From contig NZ_JADPKR010000103.1 of NCBI RefSeq assembly GCF_023074055.1, forward strand, positions 124,001 through 188,000: a stretch of DNA of 64,000 nt. The letters run 5' to 3'. Below the pieces are notes generated by a model. That model saw only the letters and a program-made list of their open reading frames with translations. It was not told the DNA's origin and made no database searches. Below, piece after piece: positions 32,615 to 41,121 of this stretch. The DNA comes from Bradyrhizobium sp. 141 (GTDB lineage Bacteria > Pseudomonadota > Alphaproteobacteria > Rhizobiales > Xanthobacteraceae). The stretch's first letter is position 1, and the number at the start of each line of letters is the position of its first letter. Made by a program: the position numbers and the translations under genes.

Positions 32615-33664
32615 ATGCACTCCTTAGCGGAAAGGGGCGTTCATCTGGCGGAACGCCCAAAGACAAATCTCAGCGGCCTCTCTGATTGGGATACGGCCCG
32701 CATATTTCTGGAAGTCGTCCGATGCGGAAGTTTCCGCTCGGCGGCCGAGCGCTTGTCGCTGTCGATCAATGCCGTGCGCCGGCGAATCGACGATTTCGAA
32801 CGCCAGACCGGCACGACGCTGTTCACCCGCGACGTCCACGGCACCCATCTGACCGATGAAGGCGCGCTGGTGGTCTCCGCCGTCGAGCGCATGGAGGCCG
32901 CCACCTTCGACGTGCTGCGCGCCAGCGATTCGATGGCCAATGCTTTGTCCGGCGAGGTTCGGGTCGCCGTCACCGAGGGACTCGGTACGTTCTGGCTCGC
33001 CCCGCGCCTGGTTGAATTCCAGCAGGCCTATCCGAAGATTCTGGTCGACCTGCATTGCGCGATGCGTTCGGCCGACGTCTCGCGTCACGAGGCCGACGTC
33101 GCCATCCATCTGTCGCGTCCCTCGGCGCTCGACATCAAGCTGGTGCGGCTCGGTCGCATGCACCTGATGTTCTGGGCCTCCGAGAAATACATCGAAAAAC
33201 ATGGCGCGCCGCGTTCGGCGGCGGAATTGATCAAGCATCGCCTGGTGCTGCAATTCGCCGACCAGCTCGCCGCCAAGGAATCCTTCGAGAGCTTCTTCCC
33301 CGGCGTTTCGGAACGTGACCTCCTGGTCATGAAGACCAACGTCTCAAGCGCCAACTATTGGGCCGTCGCGAATGGCGCCGGCATCGGCGTCTTCCCCAGC
33401 TATGCCATTGCGCTTGGCGGGAAATTGATTCCACTGGAGGTCGAGCTGAACCGACCGCTGGATATCTGGTTGTCCTACCATCCCGGTAGCGGCCGTATTC
33501 CGCGCGTGCGGCACATGATTGACTGGCTGATCGAAGCTTTCAGTCCGGCTCGCTTCCCGTGGTTTAAGGAAGAGTTCGTGCACCCGCATGAATTCAAGAA
33601 CTCGTATATGGGCGAACCCCTGACCCAGCTCTTCGGGGGATTTTCAACCGAAGAACAAAGGTGA
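32615..33664 (+). CDS. LysR-family transcriptional regulator
   Basis: A 349-residue LysR-type regulator with an N-terminal winged helix at about residues 24-85 (ARIFLEVVRCGSFRSAAERL) and a substrate-sensing domain, plus a long C-terminal tail. The ATG has AAGGAAAT 7 nt upstream. Its stop overlaps a possible GTG start of the following XRE-type regulator, so the two regulators are probably co-transcribed. The inducer and targets are not evident; no metabolic gene is divergent from it. Confidence 0.87.
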   Translation: MHSLAERGVHLAERPKTNLSGLSDWDTARIFLEVVRCGSFRSAAERLSLSINAVRRRIDDFERQTGTTLFTRDVHGTHLTDEGALVVSAVERMEAATFDVLRASDSMANALSGEVRVAVTEGLGTFWLAPRLVEFQQAYPKILVDLHCAMRSADVSRHEADVAIHLSRPSALDIKLVRLGRMHLMFWASEKYIEKHGAPRSAAELIKHRLVLQFADQLAAKESFESFFPGVSERDLLVMKTNVSSANYWAVANGAGIGVFPSYAIALGGKLIPLEVELNRPLDIWLSYHPGSGRIPRVRHMIDWLIEAFSPARFPWFKEEFVHPHEFKNSYMGEPLTQLFGGFSTEEQR

Positions 33665-33672
33665 GAACAGAG

Positions 33673-34065
33673 ATGAAAGCAGCGGCGAAAAGAATGAAGC
33701 AGCGCAGTGCCGGCAAGCCGGACATTGAGCTTGGCAAACGGATCCGTCTGCGGCGCGTCGAGATGAAGATCTCGCAGGCGGAGCTCGGCGAGAAGCTGGG
33801 CGTCAGCTTCCAGCAGGTCCAGAAATACGAGAAGGGCGTCAATCGCGTCGGCGCGGCTCGACTTCAGCAGATCGCCACCGCCCTCGATGTGCCCGTGACC
33901 TTCTTCTACGACGGCGACAACAAGGCCCGCGAAGTCGAAAGCCTGCTGTTCCTCGACAGCGCCTTCAGCCTCCGCCTGCTGCGCGCCTACAGCAAGATCA
34001 AGGACCAGACGGTGCAGCGTCAGCTCGTCTCGCTGATGGAATCGATCGCAGCGAACGAAAGCTGA
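33673..34065 (+). CDS. XRE-family helix-turn-helix regulator
   Basis: A 130-residue DNA-binding protein with a Cro/C1-type helix-turn-helix at about residues 20-75 (RIRLRRVEMKISQAELGEKL...QVQKYEKGVNRVG) and a C-terminal helical part (FLDSAFSLRLLRAYSKIKD). This architecture is common in Rhizobiales, for example PraR-like regulators, and usually controls growth-mode or stress genes. The ATG at 33673 with AGGTGAG upstream is preferred over a GTG at 33661 that overlaps the LysR stop. A structured region with a terminator follows. Confidence 0.87.
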   Translation: MKAAAKRMKQRSAGKPDIELGKRIRLRRVEMKISQAELGEKLGVSFQQVQKYEKGVNRVGAARLQQIATALDVPVTFFYDGDNKAREVESLLFLDSAFSLRLLRAYSKIKDQTVQRQLVSLMESIAANES

Positions 34066-34100
34066 GATCGATCGACGGTCTGCCTTAAGGGTCGATCTTC

Positions 34101-34209
34101 AATCCGCCGCGTCGCGGGGGCGCGGCCGGATTGAACGAGACCGGACGAGCATATTCCGGCTCGCGCGCTTGCGTGCGGCCTTTCCGGGGCGGTTCGACCG
34201 CCCCTTTTT
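34101..34209 (+). ncRNA. Candidate small RNA or structured 3' region
   Basis: Three stems in a row on the plus strand: 34101-34132 (AATCCG-CCGCG pairing with CGCGG-C-CGGATT, one bulge), 34141-34159 (CCGGA/TCCGG) and a textbook terminator. The 110-nt length, non-coding content and terminal T-run are typical of a trans-acting sRNA; alternatively it is the 3' untranslated region of the XRE gene. No promoter was identified with confidence. Confidence 0.4.
34186..34209 (+). terminator. Intrinsic terminator
   Basis: GGGGCGGT-TCG-ACCGCCCC forms a perfect 8-bp stem followed by TTTTTCTTT. This is the clearest Rho-independent terminator in the window. It ends the LysR-XRE transcript or the candidate sRNA. 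Confidence 0.9.
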
Positions 34210-34328
34210 CTTTGCGGCACGATGCTTAGGACGAGGCGCCATGCAATCGCGGAACAGGCCGATGCAGACTCGCGCGCCCTGCTCCGGTTGACCCCGCAAG
34301 CACCCGCGCAGCACATTGCCCCTCGCAC

Positions 34329-35168
34329 ATGACAAGCGAGCGCGCGATGCCCGACATTTCCAGCACGACCGAAACACCTTACGCCGACGGCAAGATCCTC
34401 AAGCACGCAGCCAGTGGCGTCGGCGTGATCACCTTTAACAATCCCGACAAGCGCAACGCGATGTCGCTGGAGATGTGGGAGGGATTCGGCGAGGCGCTGA
34501 CGGCCTTGCGCGACGACGAGATGGTGCGCGTCGTGATCCTGCGCGGTGCCGGCGGCAAGGCGTTCGTCTCCGGCGCCGATATCAGCCAGTTCGAGAAGAC
34601 ACGCCATAACGCGGCGGCGTCCGAGGAATACGCCAAGCGCAGCGCGGCACAGCGTGCGCTGCTCGCCGACTATCCCAAACCGACGATCGCCTGCATCGAG
34701 GGCTTCTGCCTCGGCGGCGGCATGCAGGTCGCGATGCTCGCCGACATTCGCATCGCCGCACACGGCAGCCAGTTCGGCATTCCCGCCGCCAGGCTCGGCA
34801 TCGCCTATGGTTATGAGGGCTTGAAGCATCTGGTGTCGCTGGTCGGCCCGTCCTGGGCGCGCCTCTTGATGTACACGGGCATGCGGATCGAGTCCGCCGA
34901 GGCGCTGCGCATCGGTCTCGTCGAGCGCGTATTCCCGGAGGGCGAGCTCTGGGGCGAGACCATGACGATCGCGCAGACCATCTCCGAGAACGCCCCGCTC
35001 GCAATCAAGGCCGCCAAAATCACCATCGCGCAGGTGCTGAAGGACGAAAGCCAGCGCGACATGGAGGCGATCAAGGCGGTCGGCCATGCCTGCATGGACA
35101 GCGCGGATTTCCGCGAGGGCCGGCAAGCCTTCATGGAGAAACGCCGACCCAAGTTCCAGGGGCGCTGA
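34329..35168 (+). CDS. Enoyl-CoA hydratase/isomerase family protein
   Basis: A 279-residue crotonase-fold enzyme. The oxyanion-hole segments are visible: AFVSGADISQF near residue 78 and EGFCLGGGMQVAM near residue 130. It should act on an acyl-CoA, most likely hydrating an enoyl-CoA in beta-oxidation or a related catabolic route. It stands alone, after the terminator at 34186-34209. The start may instead be the ATG at 34347 (MPDISST), six codons on; neither has a strong ribosome binding site. Confidence 0.87.
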   Translation: MTSERAMPDISSTTETPYADGKILKHAASGVGVITFNNPDKRNAMSLEMWEGFGEALTALRDDEMVRVVILRGAGGKAFVSGADISQFEKTRHNAAASEEYAKRSAAQRALLADYPKPTIACIEGFCLGGGMQVAMLADIRIAAHGSQFGIPAARLGIAYGYEGLKHLVSLVGPSWARLLMYTGMRIESAEALRIGLVERVFPEGELWGETMTIAQTISENAPLAIKAAKITIAQVLKDESQRDMEAIKAVGHACMDSADFREGRQAFMEKRRPKFQGR

Positions 35169-35272
35169 ATCTGAACCTTCATTCAGGAAGATTAAATCCG
35201 CGCACGGCCGCACCTTGATAGCAACCAGTTGATCTGTCGCAGGTTCTCTCGCCACCAACGAGGGAGATTGCG

Positions 35273-35554
35273 ATGAAATTCAAATTTGCTGTTCTCGGTC
35301 TGGCTGCCTTGGGCGGTGCGGCGCTCGCCTCGGGCTCGGCGCTCGCGGCAATGCCGAACGGCATTCCGCAGGCGGATCGAATCGCGAGCGGACCGGCCGC
35401 TGATGTCGATCAGGTGCGCTGGGTCTGCAACCCCTGGGGCCGTTGCTTCTGGCGCCCGAACTATTACCGCGCCTATGGCTATTACGGTGGCCCGCGCCGG
35501 TACTATGGCGGCCCGCGCTGGGGCTATGGTCACCGCCACTGGCGTCGCTGGTGA
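35273..35554 (+). CDS. Small secreted Gly/Tyr/Arg-rich protein (93 aa)
   Basis: A 93-residue protein with a Sec signal peptide (hydrophobic core VLGLAALGGAALASG, cut near ALAA). The mature end is a low-complexity tail of YYGG, PRR and HRHWRRW units, with two cysteines (WVCNPWGRCFW). Such proteins are frequent in Bradyrhizobium and probably associate with the envelope; no function is established. The start has GAGGGAGATTGCG upstream. A strong bidirectional terminator follows. Confidence 0.8.
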   Translation: MKFKFAVLGLAALGGAALASGSALAAMPNGIPQADRIASGPAADVDQVRWVCNPWGRCFWRPNYYRAYGYYGGPRRYYGGPRWGYGHRHWRRW

Positions 35555-35561
35555 ACGAAAT

Positions 35562-35583
35562 AAAGGGGCCGCAAGGCCCCTTT
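35562..35583. terminator. Bidirectional terminator between convergent genes
   Basis: AAAGGGGCC-GCAA-GGCCCCTTT forms a 9-bp stem with A/T ends on both strands. It stops the small secreted-protein gene from the left and the dehydrogenase gene from the right. Confidence 0.85.
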
Positions 35584-35598
35584 GCTTGTGGCGTTCGA

Positions 35599-36678
35599 CT
35601 ACAGCGCCGCCAGCACCGCCTTGGTAATATCCGCCGTGCCGTTGCTGCCGCCGAACTCCATCGGCTTGATGCCGCCGGCATAGACCTGATCCACCGCGCG
35701 CTCGATCGTCTCACCGGCTTCCGCCGCGCTCTCGATACCGTGCTTGTCGGCGAGCCAGTCCAGCATCATTGCCGCGGACAGGATCATGCCGGTGGGATTG
35801 GCCTTGCCCTGCCCCATGATATCGGGCGCGGTGCCGTGGCAGGGCTGGAACACGGCGTATTTGTCGCCGATGTCGGCCGACGGCGCCATGCCGAGGCCGC
35901 CGATCAGGCTCGCGGTGATGTCGGAGACGATGTCGCCGAACATGTTCTCCATCACCATCACGTCGAAATCCCAGGGTCGCTTGACCAGCATCGCCGAGCA
36001 GGCATCGACATAGAGCCGGTCGGTCTTCACATCAGGATGCTTCTTCTCGATCTCGTCGAAGATGCCGCGGAAGAACGCAAACGCCTTGAACACATTCGCC
36101 TTGTCGACGCAGGTGAGCGCACCGGGCTTGCCGCGCGCCTTGCGCCGCTCGGCAAGGCGGAACGAGAACTCGAACAGGCGCTCTGATGTCCGGCGCGTGA
36201 TCACCATGGTCTCGCGGGCGTCCTCATGGGTGACGACGCCCTTGCCCATCGAGGCGAACAGGCCCTCGGTGGATTCGCGGATCACGACGAGATCGATGCC
36301 GCGCTGGTCGGCACCGACGATCGGGCTCGGCACGCCGGGAATGAGACGCGCGGGCCGCACGCCGGCATAGAGATCGAAGATGAAACGCAGCTCGATCTGC
36401 GGCGCGATCTCGGTATTGTCGGGGTAGCGCACCGACGGCAGACCGCAGGCCCCGAGCAGAATAGCGTCCGCCTCCTCGCACAGCTTGATGGTGGTGTCAG
36501 GCATCGACTTGCCGGTGGCGAGATAGTTATTGGCGCCGGCCGGGGCCTCGGTGAAGCGGAATCGCAGATCCGATTTCTGCTCGATCTTGCGCAGCACCTC
36601 GATGGCCGGCGCCATGACTTCGGGACCGATGCCGTCACCGGCAAGCACGGCAATATGGAAGGCGTTGTTTGCGGACAT
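35599..36678 (-). CDS. Isocitrate/isopropylmalate-family dehydrogenase
   Basis: A 359-residue beta-decarboxylating dehydrogenase. The N-terminus has AGDGIGPEV, the substrate-arginine region is FIFDLYAGVRPARL, and catalytic Lys/Asp blocks are CVDKANVFKA, VDACSAMLV and ENMFGDIVSD. It oxidises a 2-hydroxy acid such as 3-isopropylmalate or tartrate with NAD and Mn/Mg. It resembles LeuB, but no leuC/leuD genes are near, and the motif details fit the broader tartrate/isopropylmalate group, so no symbol is given. The upstream frame extension to 36789 is only translation of the intergenic repeat; the ATG at 36676-36678 is used. Confidence 0.85.
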   Translation of the reverse strand: MSANNAFHIAVLAGDGIGPEVMAPAIEVLRKIEQKSDLRFRFTEAPAGANNYLATGKSMPDTTIKLCEEADAILLGACGLPSVRYPDNTEIAPQIELRFIFDLYAGVRPARLIPGVPSPIVGADQRGIDLVVIRESTEGLFASMGKGVVTHEDARETMVITRRTSERLFEFSFRLAERRKARGKPGALTCVDKANVFKAFAFFRGIFDEIEKKHPDVKTDRLYVDACSAMLVKRPWDFDVMVMENMFGDIVSDITASLIGGLGMAPSADIGDKYAVFQPCHGTAPDIMGQGKANPTGMILSAAMMLDWLADKHGIESAAEAGETIERAVDQVYAGGIKPMEFGGSNGTADITKAVLAAL

Positions 36679-36708
36679 GGAAGGCCTCGAGAAAGAAGTT
36701 AGCCAAGT

Positions 36709-36795
36709 CGTCATTGCGAGCGAAGCGAAGCAATCCAGAATCTTTCCGCGGGGGCAGTCTGGATTGCTTCGTCGCTTCGCTCCTCGCAAATGACG
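36709..36795. repeat. Bradyrhizobium intergenic repeat B, copy 1
   Basis: An inverted repeat with outer arms CGTCATTGCGAG and CTCGCAAATGACG and inner arms GAAGCAATCCAGA / CTGGATTGCTTC. A second copy is at 40860-40944. It lies between two minus-strand dehydrogenase genes; no coding content. Confidence 0.85.
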
Positions 36796-36811
36796 GAGGA
36801 GAGAGCGTTCG

Positions 36812-37879
36812 TTACGGCGTCAGCACCGTACGCCCGACCACCGCGCCCTGCTGCAATTGCACCAGCGCGTCGTTGGCCTTGGCGAGCGGGGCCGTCGTCA
36901 CCGGGATCGGCGGCACCTTCTTGGTGCGCACGAGCTCGAGCAATTCCTGCGTCTCGCGCAGGTTTCCGACGTAGCTGCCCTGGATCGTCACCGCCTTGAT
37001 CGGAATCAGCGGCAGCGCCCAGGTCGCGCCGCCGCCGAACAGGCCGACGATGACGAGCTTGCCGCCCTTGGTCAGGCAATCGAATCCGAGCTGCGTCGTC
37101 GCGGCGTTGCCGACGAGGTCGATCACGGCGCGGATCGGCCCGCCCGCCTTCTTCGCAAGCTGCTCCAGCGCATCCGGCGCCTTGGGATCGACGGTGGCGA
37201 GCGCGCCGGCCTTCTCCGCCGCCTCGCGCTTTCTGGCGTCGATATCGACCATGATCGCGCCCTTGCCGCCCATCGCCTTTAGGAGCGACAGGGCCATCAG
37301 GCCGAGGCCGCCGGCACCGAACATCACGATCGGCGTGTCGAAATGCTGCTCGACTTTCTTGAGCGCGCTGTAGGTGGTGACGCCCGAACAGGCATAGGGC
37401 GCGGTCGTCGCCGGGTCGAGGCCCTTCAGATTGAGCAGATAGCGCGGATGCGGCACCAGCATGTGATCGGAATAGCCGCCGTCGCAATAGACGCCGAGCG
37501 AGCGCGGCGTCAGGCACATGTTCTCGTCACCCGCCAGACACGTGGCGCATTTGCCGCAGCCGATCCAGGGATAGACGAGACTAACGTCGCCGAGCTTGAC
37601 GTCGCCCTGGTCGGTGGGCTTCACGTCGGGGCCGAAGGCCAGGATTTCGCCGACCGTCTCATGACCCATGGTCAGCGGCAGATTGATGCCGCGGTCCTTC
37701 AGCGACAGCGGCTTGCGGCCATGGCCGAGATCGTAGCCGCCTTCCCAGATGTGGAGGTCGCTGTGGCAGACGCCAGCCGCCTTCACCTTGATCAGCACCT
37801 GCGTGCCCGAGGGCTGCGGCGTGGCCTCGTCGAACTCCTGCAGCGGCGCCTTGAAATCGGCAACCTTGAAACTCTTCAT
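36812..37879 (-). CDS. Zinc-dependent alcohol dehydrogenase
   Basis: A 355-residue class with both zinc sites: catalytic Cys38 (GVCHSD) and His73-Glu74 (MGHE), and a structural site in GCGKCATCLAGDENMC. The Rossmann motif is GAGGLGLMALS near residue 190. It probably oxidises a primary alcohol or a formaldehyde- or aldehyde-related substrate with NAD. It has an extra insertion (DLGHGRKPLSLKDRG) before the MGHE motif. A stand-alone gene between repeat B and the CoA-transferase gene. Confidence 0.88.
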   Translation of the reverse strand: MKSFKVADFKAPLQEFDEATPQPSGTQVLIKVKAAGVCHSDLHIWEGGYDLGHGRKPLSLKDRGINLPLTMGHETVGEILAFGPDVKPTDQGDVKLGDVSLVYPWIGCGKCATCLAGDENMCLTPRSLGVYCDGGYSDHMLVPHPRYLLNLKGLDPATTAPYACSGVTTYSALKKVEQHFDTPIVMFGAGGLGLMALSLLKAMGGKGAIMVDIDARKREAAEKAGALATVDPKAPDALEQLAKKAGGPIRAVIDLVGNAATTQLGFDCLTKGGKLVIVGLFGGGATWALPLIPIKAVTIQGSYVGNLRETQELLELVRTKKVPPIPVTTAPLAKANDALVQLQQGAVVGRTVLTP

Positions 37880-38026
37880 CGGCGTCCTCCCGGCATGCTT
37901 GTCGTTATCGCCACCATGCCACGGGTGGCGTGACGAGACAAACCGGGGCCTGTCTAGTTGACGCTAGCCGATGATGACAAGCCGACGGAACGCAAGGCCG
38001 CATTGCTTGCCGCACGACACTCGGCC

Positions 38027-39223
38027 TCAGCGTGTCGCGGCCGTTTTGCCTGTCGGAATTGGCGCATCATCGGCGAGGCCGATTTCGTCGCGCAGCGCAT
38101 CCGTGTGCTCGCCGAGCACGGCCATTGTCCTGGCGGGCGTGGTGTCGGCGCCGGACATCCGGAACGGCAGGTTGAGCACCTGAAAGGAGCCGCCCTCGTC
38201 GCGCACCTCGGAGAGCGCCTGCCGGTGCGCGAGCTGCGGATCGGCCAGCGCCTCGGACACGGTGCGATAGGCCGAAGCCGGCACGCCGGCCGCGCCCAGC
38301 GCAGCAAGGCATGCATCGGTCGTGAGTTGCCGTGACCAGGCTTCGACGCCGTCCATCATCTCGACCCAGTTCTCGCGGCGCGCGGCGTAGGTCGAGAAGC
38401 GCGGGTCGGAGATCCAGGCGGGGCGGCCGATCACGCCCATCAAGCCCTGAAACGTCTTCTCGCTGGCGACAGTGATCATGACATAGCCGTTTCCCGTCTC
38501 GGTCGGCCCGAACATCGGGCGCGCGGTCGCCTTCACTGTGAATTGCGAGGTCTGCAACTCGGTCAGCGTCAGCGACAGCATCGTTTCCATCATGGAGACG
38601 TCAATGTGCTGGCCAAGCCCTGTCACGGTGCGCTGATAGAGCGCGGACGTGATCGCGCCGAAGCCGTAGGTTCCGGTGACGACGTCGGCGTGATAGATGC
38701 CGCAATAATCGGGGCGGTTGCGGCCGGGCTGGTAGGAGAGATGCGCCATGTCGTAGCCGGAGGCCGCGTGAATCACCGGCGCATAGGCCGGCAGCTCGGC
38801 CGAGGGACCGGTCTGGCCGTAGCCCGAGATTGAGCAGTAGATCAGCTTCGGGTTGATCTGACGCAGGCTGTCGTAGTCAAGCCGCAGCCGCTGCATCACG
38901 CCGGGGCGAAAGTTCTCGACCAGGATGTCTGATGTCGCCGCCAGCCGGCGGACCGTCTCCTTGCCGTCTTCGGATTTGAGGTCGAGCACCAGGCTCTTCT
39001 TGCCGACATTGAGCTGGCCGAACGCGGTGCTGCACCCCTGGCGCAAGGGAGGCCGGGTCCGCATCGTCTCGCCGCCGTCTGTCTCGATCTTGATGACCTC
39101 GGCGCCCATGTCGGCAAGCATCCGCGTGCAATGGGGACCTGCGATCGTGGTCGAAAAATCCAGGACCCGCAGCCCCGCGAAGGCCTTTGTCGTCGTCCCC
39201 TCATGCTTATCTGCTAGCTGCAT
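38027..39223 (-). CDS. CaiB/BaiF family (class III) CoA-transferase
   Basis: A 398-residue class III CoA-transferase. Typical blocks are GLRVLDFSTTIAGPHCTRMLADMGAEVIK near the N-terminus (shown here by its ends only), LVENFRPG, and the catalytic aspartate in YHADVVTGTYG near residue 180. It moves CoA from one carboxylic acyl-CoA to another acid by a glutamyl/aspartyl-thioester route. Substrate unknown. The start ATG at 39221-39223 gives a short 15-residue lead before the fold. The 147-nt gap on its 3' side holds nothing recognised. Confidence 0.88.
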   Translation of the reverse strand: MQLADKHEGTTTKAFAGLRVLDFSTTIAGPHCTRMLADMGAEVIKIETDGGETMRTRPPLRQGCSTAFGQLNVGKKSLVLDLKSEDGKETVRRLAATSDILVENFRPGVMQRLRLDYDSLRQINPKLIYCSISGYGQTGPSAELPAYAPVIHAASGYDMAHLSYQPGRNRPDYCGIYHADVVTGTYGFGAITSALYQRTVTGLGQHIDVSMMETMLSLTLTELQTSQFTVKATARPMFGPTETGNGYVMITVASEKTFQGLMGVIGRPAWISDPRFSTYAARRENWVEMMDGVEAWSRQLTTDACLAALGAAGVPASAYRTVSEALADPQLAHRQALSEVRDEGGSFQVLNLPFRMSGADTTPARTMAVLGEHTDALRDEIGLADDAPIPTGKTAATR

Positions 39224-39417
39224 GCCTGCTTACGTCCTTGGGTCTCTTAGGAACTATCGAAGTTCTCTGTTGTTGATGCGGCGACCCTAGAGGGCGGCGG
39301 CTGAGTAGGAAAGTGTTTACCGAACGGGCGCGCCGCGTGGGCGGGCTTTAAGAATTCCGGGACAACTGGACCCGTTCTTGCATAGCAGCAAACGGGATCG
39401 GAAGAGGGCAGCTGTTC

Positions 39418-40833
39418 TTGAGGGTCTTGTTCGTCACCACAGAGATGGATGACTTCGTCCGCGTTGGCGGACTTGGAGCCGTTTCGGCCGCTCTCCCCCG
39501 CGCCCTTCGCTCCTTTGCCGATATCCGGATCTTGCTGCCCGGCTATCGCGATATCATCGAGCAACTCACGCATATTCAGATCGTTGGCCGCTGCCCCGCG
39601 TTCGCGGAAATGCCGGCCTGCTCGCTCGGCCGGGCCGCGACGAAGGACGGAATGCCGGTCTACGTGCTGTTGTGCTCACAACTCTACGATCGGCCCGGCA
39701 ACCCCTATGGCGACGAGTCCGGGCGCGACTGGCCGGACAACGACATCCGCTTCGCGCGCTTTGCCTCGGCAGCCGCTGAGCTGGCCATGGGCAAGCTGGA
39801 CAAGAATTGGGCAGCAGACCTGATCCATGCCAATGACTGGCAGGCCTCGCTCGTGCCGGCCTATCTTGCCTGGCGCGGCGCCAAGCTGCCGTCGATCCTG
39901 ACCATTCACAACCTCGCCTATCAGGGCCTCTTCCCGAAGGACTCGCTGCGGCGGATCGGCGCACCGGAGAGCTCCTTCCACATCGACGGCGTCGAATTTT
40001 ACGACCAGGTCTCCTTCCTCAAGGCCGGCCTCGTCTACGCCTCGCACCTCACCACCGTCAGTGGCACCTATGCGCGGGAGATCACGACGGCCGAGTTCGG
40101 TTGCGGTCTGGAGGGTCTGCTCCGCCTGCGCTCGGACGCCGCCGAGCTGACCGGCATCCTCAACGGCATCGACGAGAGCTGGGACCCGCTCTCCTGCGCC
40201 CAGCTCGCCCAGCAATTCGGCGCCGGTGATTGGATCGGCAAGAAGGCCAACGCGGATTACGTCCGCAAGCAGTTCGGGCTTGCGGTCTCGCGCGGCCCGA
40301 TGTTCGGGATCGTCGCCCGCCTCGTGCATCAAAAGGGCATCGACCTCGTGCTGTCGGCGGCCGACGAGATCGTCGATGCCGGCGGGCAGATCGTGGTCAC
40401 CGGCTCCGGTGAGCCGGCGCTCGAACAGGCCTTGATCGACGCGCATCGCCGCCGCCCCGACGCCATCGGCGTCGTGATCGGCTTCAACGACGCCCAGGCG
40501 CGCCGCATTTTTGCCGGCAGCGACTTCACCCTGATGCCCTCGCGCTTCGAGCCGTGCGGGCTCAGCCAGATGTACGCCCAGCGCTTCGGCTCGCTGCCGA
40601 TCGGGCACCAGACCGGCGGCCTCGCCGAGACCATCACCGATGGCGAGACCGGATTCCTGTTCTCGAAACCCTCGCGCGATTCCTTCCTCGGCGGCGTGCG
40701 CCGAGCCTTCTCGGCTTTCGTGGCGCACGACCAGCTCGACACCATGCGTCGCAGCGCCATGGGACGCTCGTTCTCCTGGAGCGTCTCGGCGGGAAGTTAC
40801 AGCGCGCTGTACCGGAAGCTGGCTTCGGTGTGA
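39418..40833 (+). CDS. glgA: Glycogen synthase
   Basis: A 471-residue GT5 glycosyltransferase that extends alpha-1,4-glucan from ADP-glucose. It has two Rossmann domains; the donor-binding region SRFEPCGLSQMYAQRFGSLP and the HQTGGLAET loop are intact. The N-terminal KxGGL motif reads RVGGL, with Arg15 where the E. coli enzyme has Lys15. The start is TTG, as nothing better lies upstream of MRVLFVTTEMDDF, with GAAGAGGG about 10 nt ahead. It is monocistronic here, away from a glgBC cluster. A weak EcfG-like element (GGAAC-N16-TGTT, 39250-39274) lies upstream. Confidence 0.88.
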   Translation: MRVLFVTTEMDDFVRVGGLGAVSAALPRALRSFADIRILLPGYRDIIEQLTHIQIVGRCPAFAEMPACSLGRAATKDGMPVYVLLCSQLYDRPGNPYGDESGRDWPDNDIRFARFASAAAELAMGKLDKNWAADLIHANDWQASLVPAYLAWRGAKLPSILTIHNLAYQGLFPKDSLRRIGAPESSFHIDGVEFYDQVSFLKAGLVYASHLTTVSGTYAREITTAEFGCGLEGLLRLRSDAAELTGILNGIDESWDPLSCAQLAQQFGAGDWIGKKANADYVRKQFGLAVSRGPMFGIVARLVHQKGIDLVLSAADEIVDAGGQIVVTGSGEPALEQALIDAHRRRPDAIGVVIGFNDAQARRIFAGSDFTLMPSRFEPCGLSQMYAQRFGSLPIGHQTGGLAETITDGETGFLFSKPSRDSFLGGVRRAFSAFVAHDQLDTMRRSAMGRSFSWSVSAGSYSALYRKLASV

Positions 40834-40859
40834 GAGGCGACGGCGCGTCCTCACACTCC

Positions 40860-40944
40860 GTCATTGCGAGGAGCGAAGCGACGAAGCAATCCAGACTGCC
40901 TCCGCGGTGACAGTCTGGATTGCTTCGCTGCGCTCGCAATGACG
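40860..40944. repeat. Bradyrhizobium intergenic repeat B, copy 2
   Basis: The same inverted repeat as at 36709-36795 (TCATTGCGAGGAGCGAAGCG left arm, CGCTCGCAATGA right arm). Confidence 0.85.
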
Positions 40945-40970
40945 ATGTGGAGAAAGCGAATCTCACATTC

Positions 40971-41104
40971 GTGCCCCGGATGCAGCGCAGCGTCTCTTCG
41001 ACGGTGGCTGCTGAGCCGGGGCCCATGCTGCACGAGAGCTCCTGGCCTCTGGGTCCCGGCTCTGCGCCGCAACGCTTATGCGTTGCAGCTTGTCCGGGAC
41101 ACGG
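40971..41104. repeat. Bradyrhizobium intergenic repeat A, copy 2
   Basis: Related to 4125-4262 but in the opposite orientation: GTGCCCCGGATGCAGCGCAG at the left and GTTGCAGCTTGTCCGGGACA at the right. Together with repeat B it fills the 288-nt gap between glgA and the MpaB-like gene. Confidence 0.8.
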
Positions 41105-41121
41105 ATGATAGCTTTTGCCCG

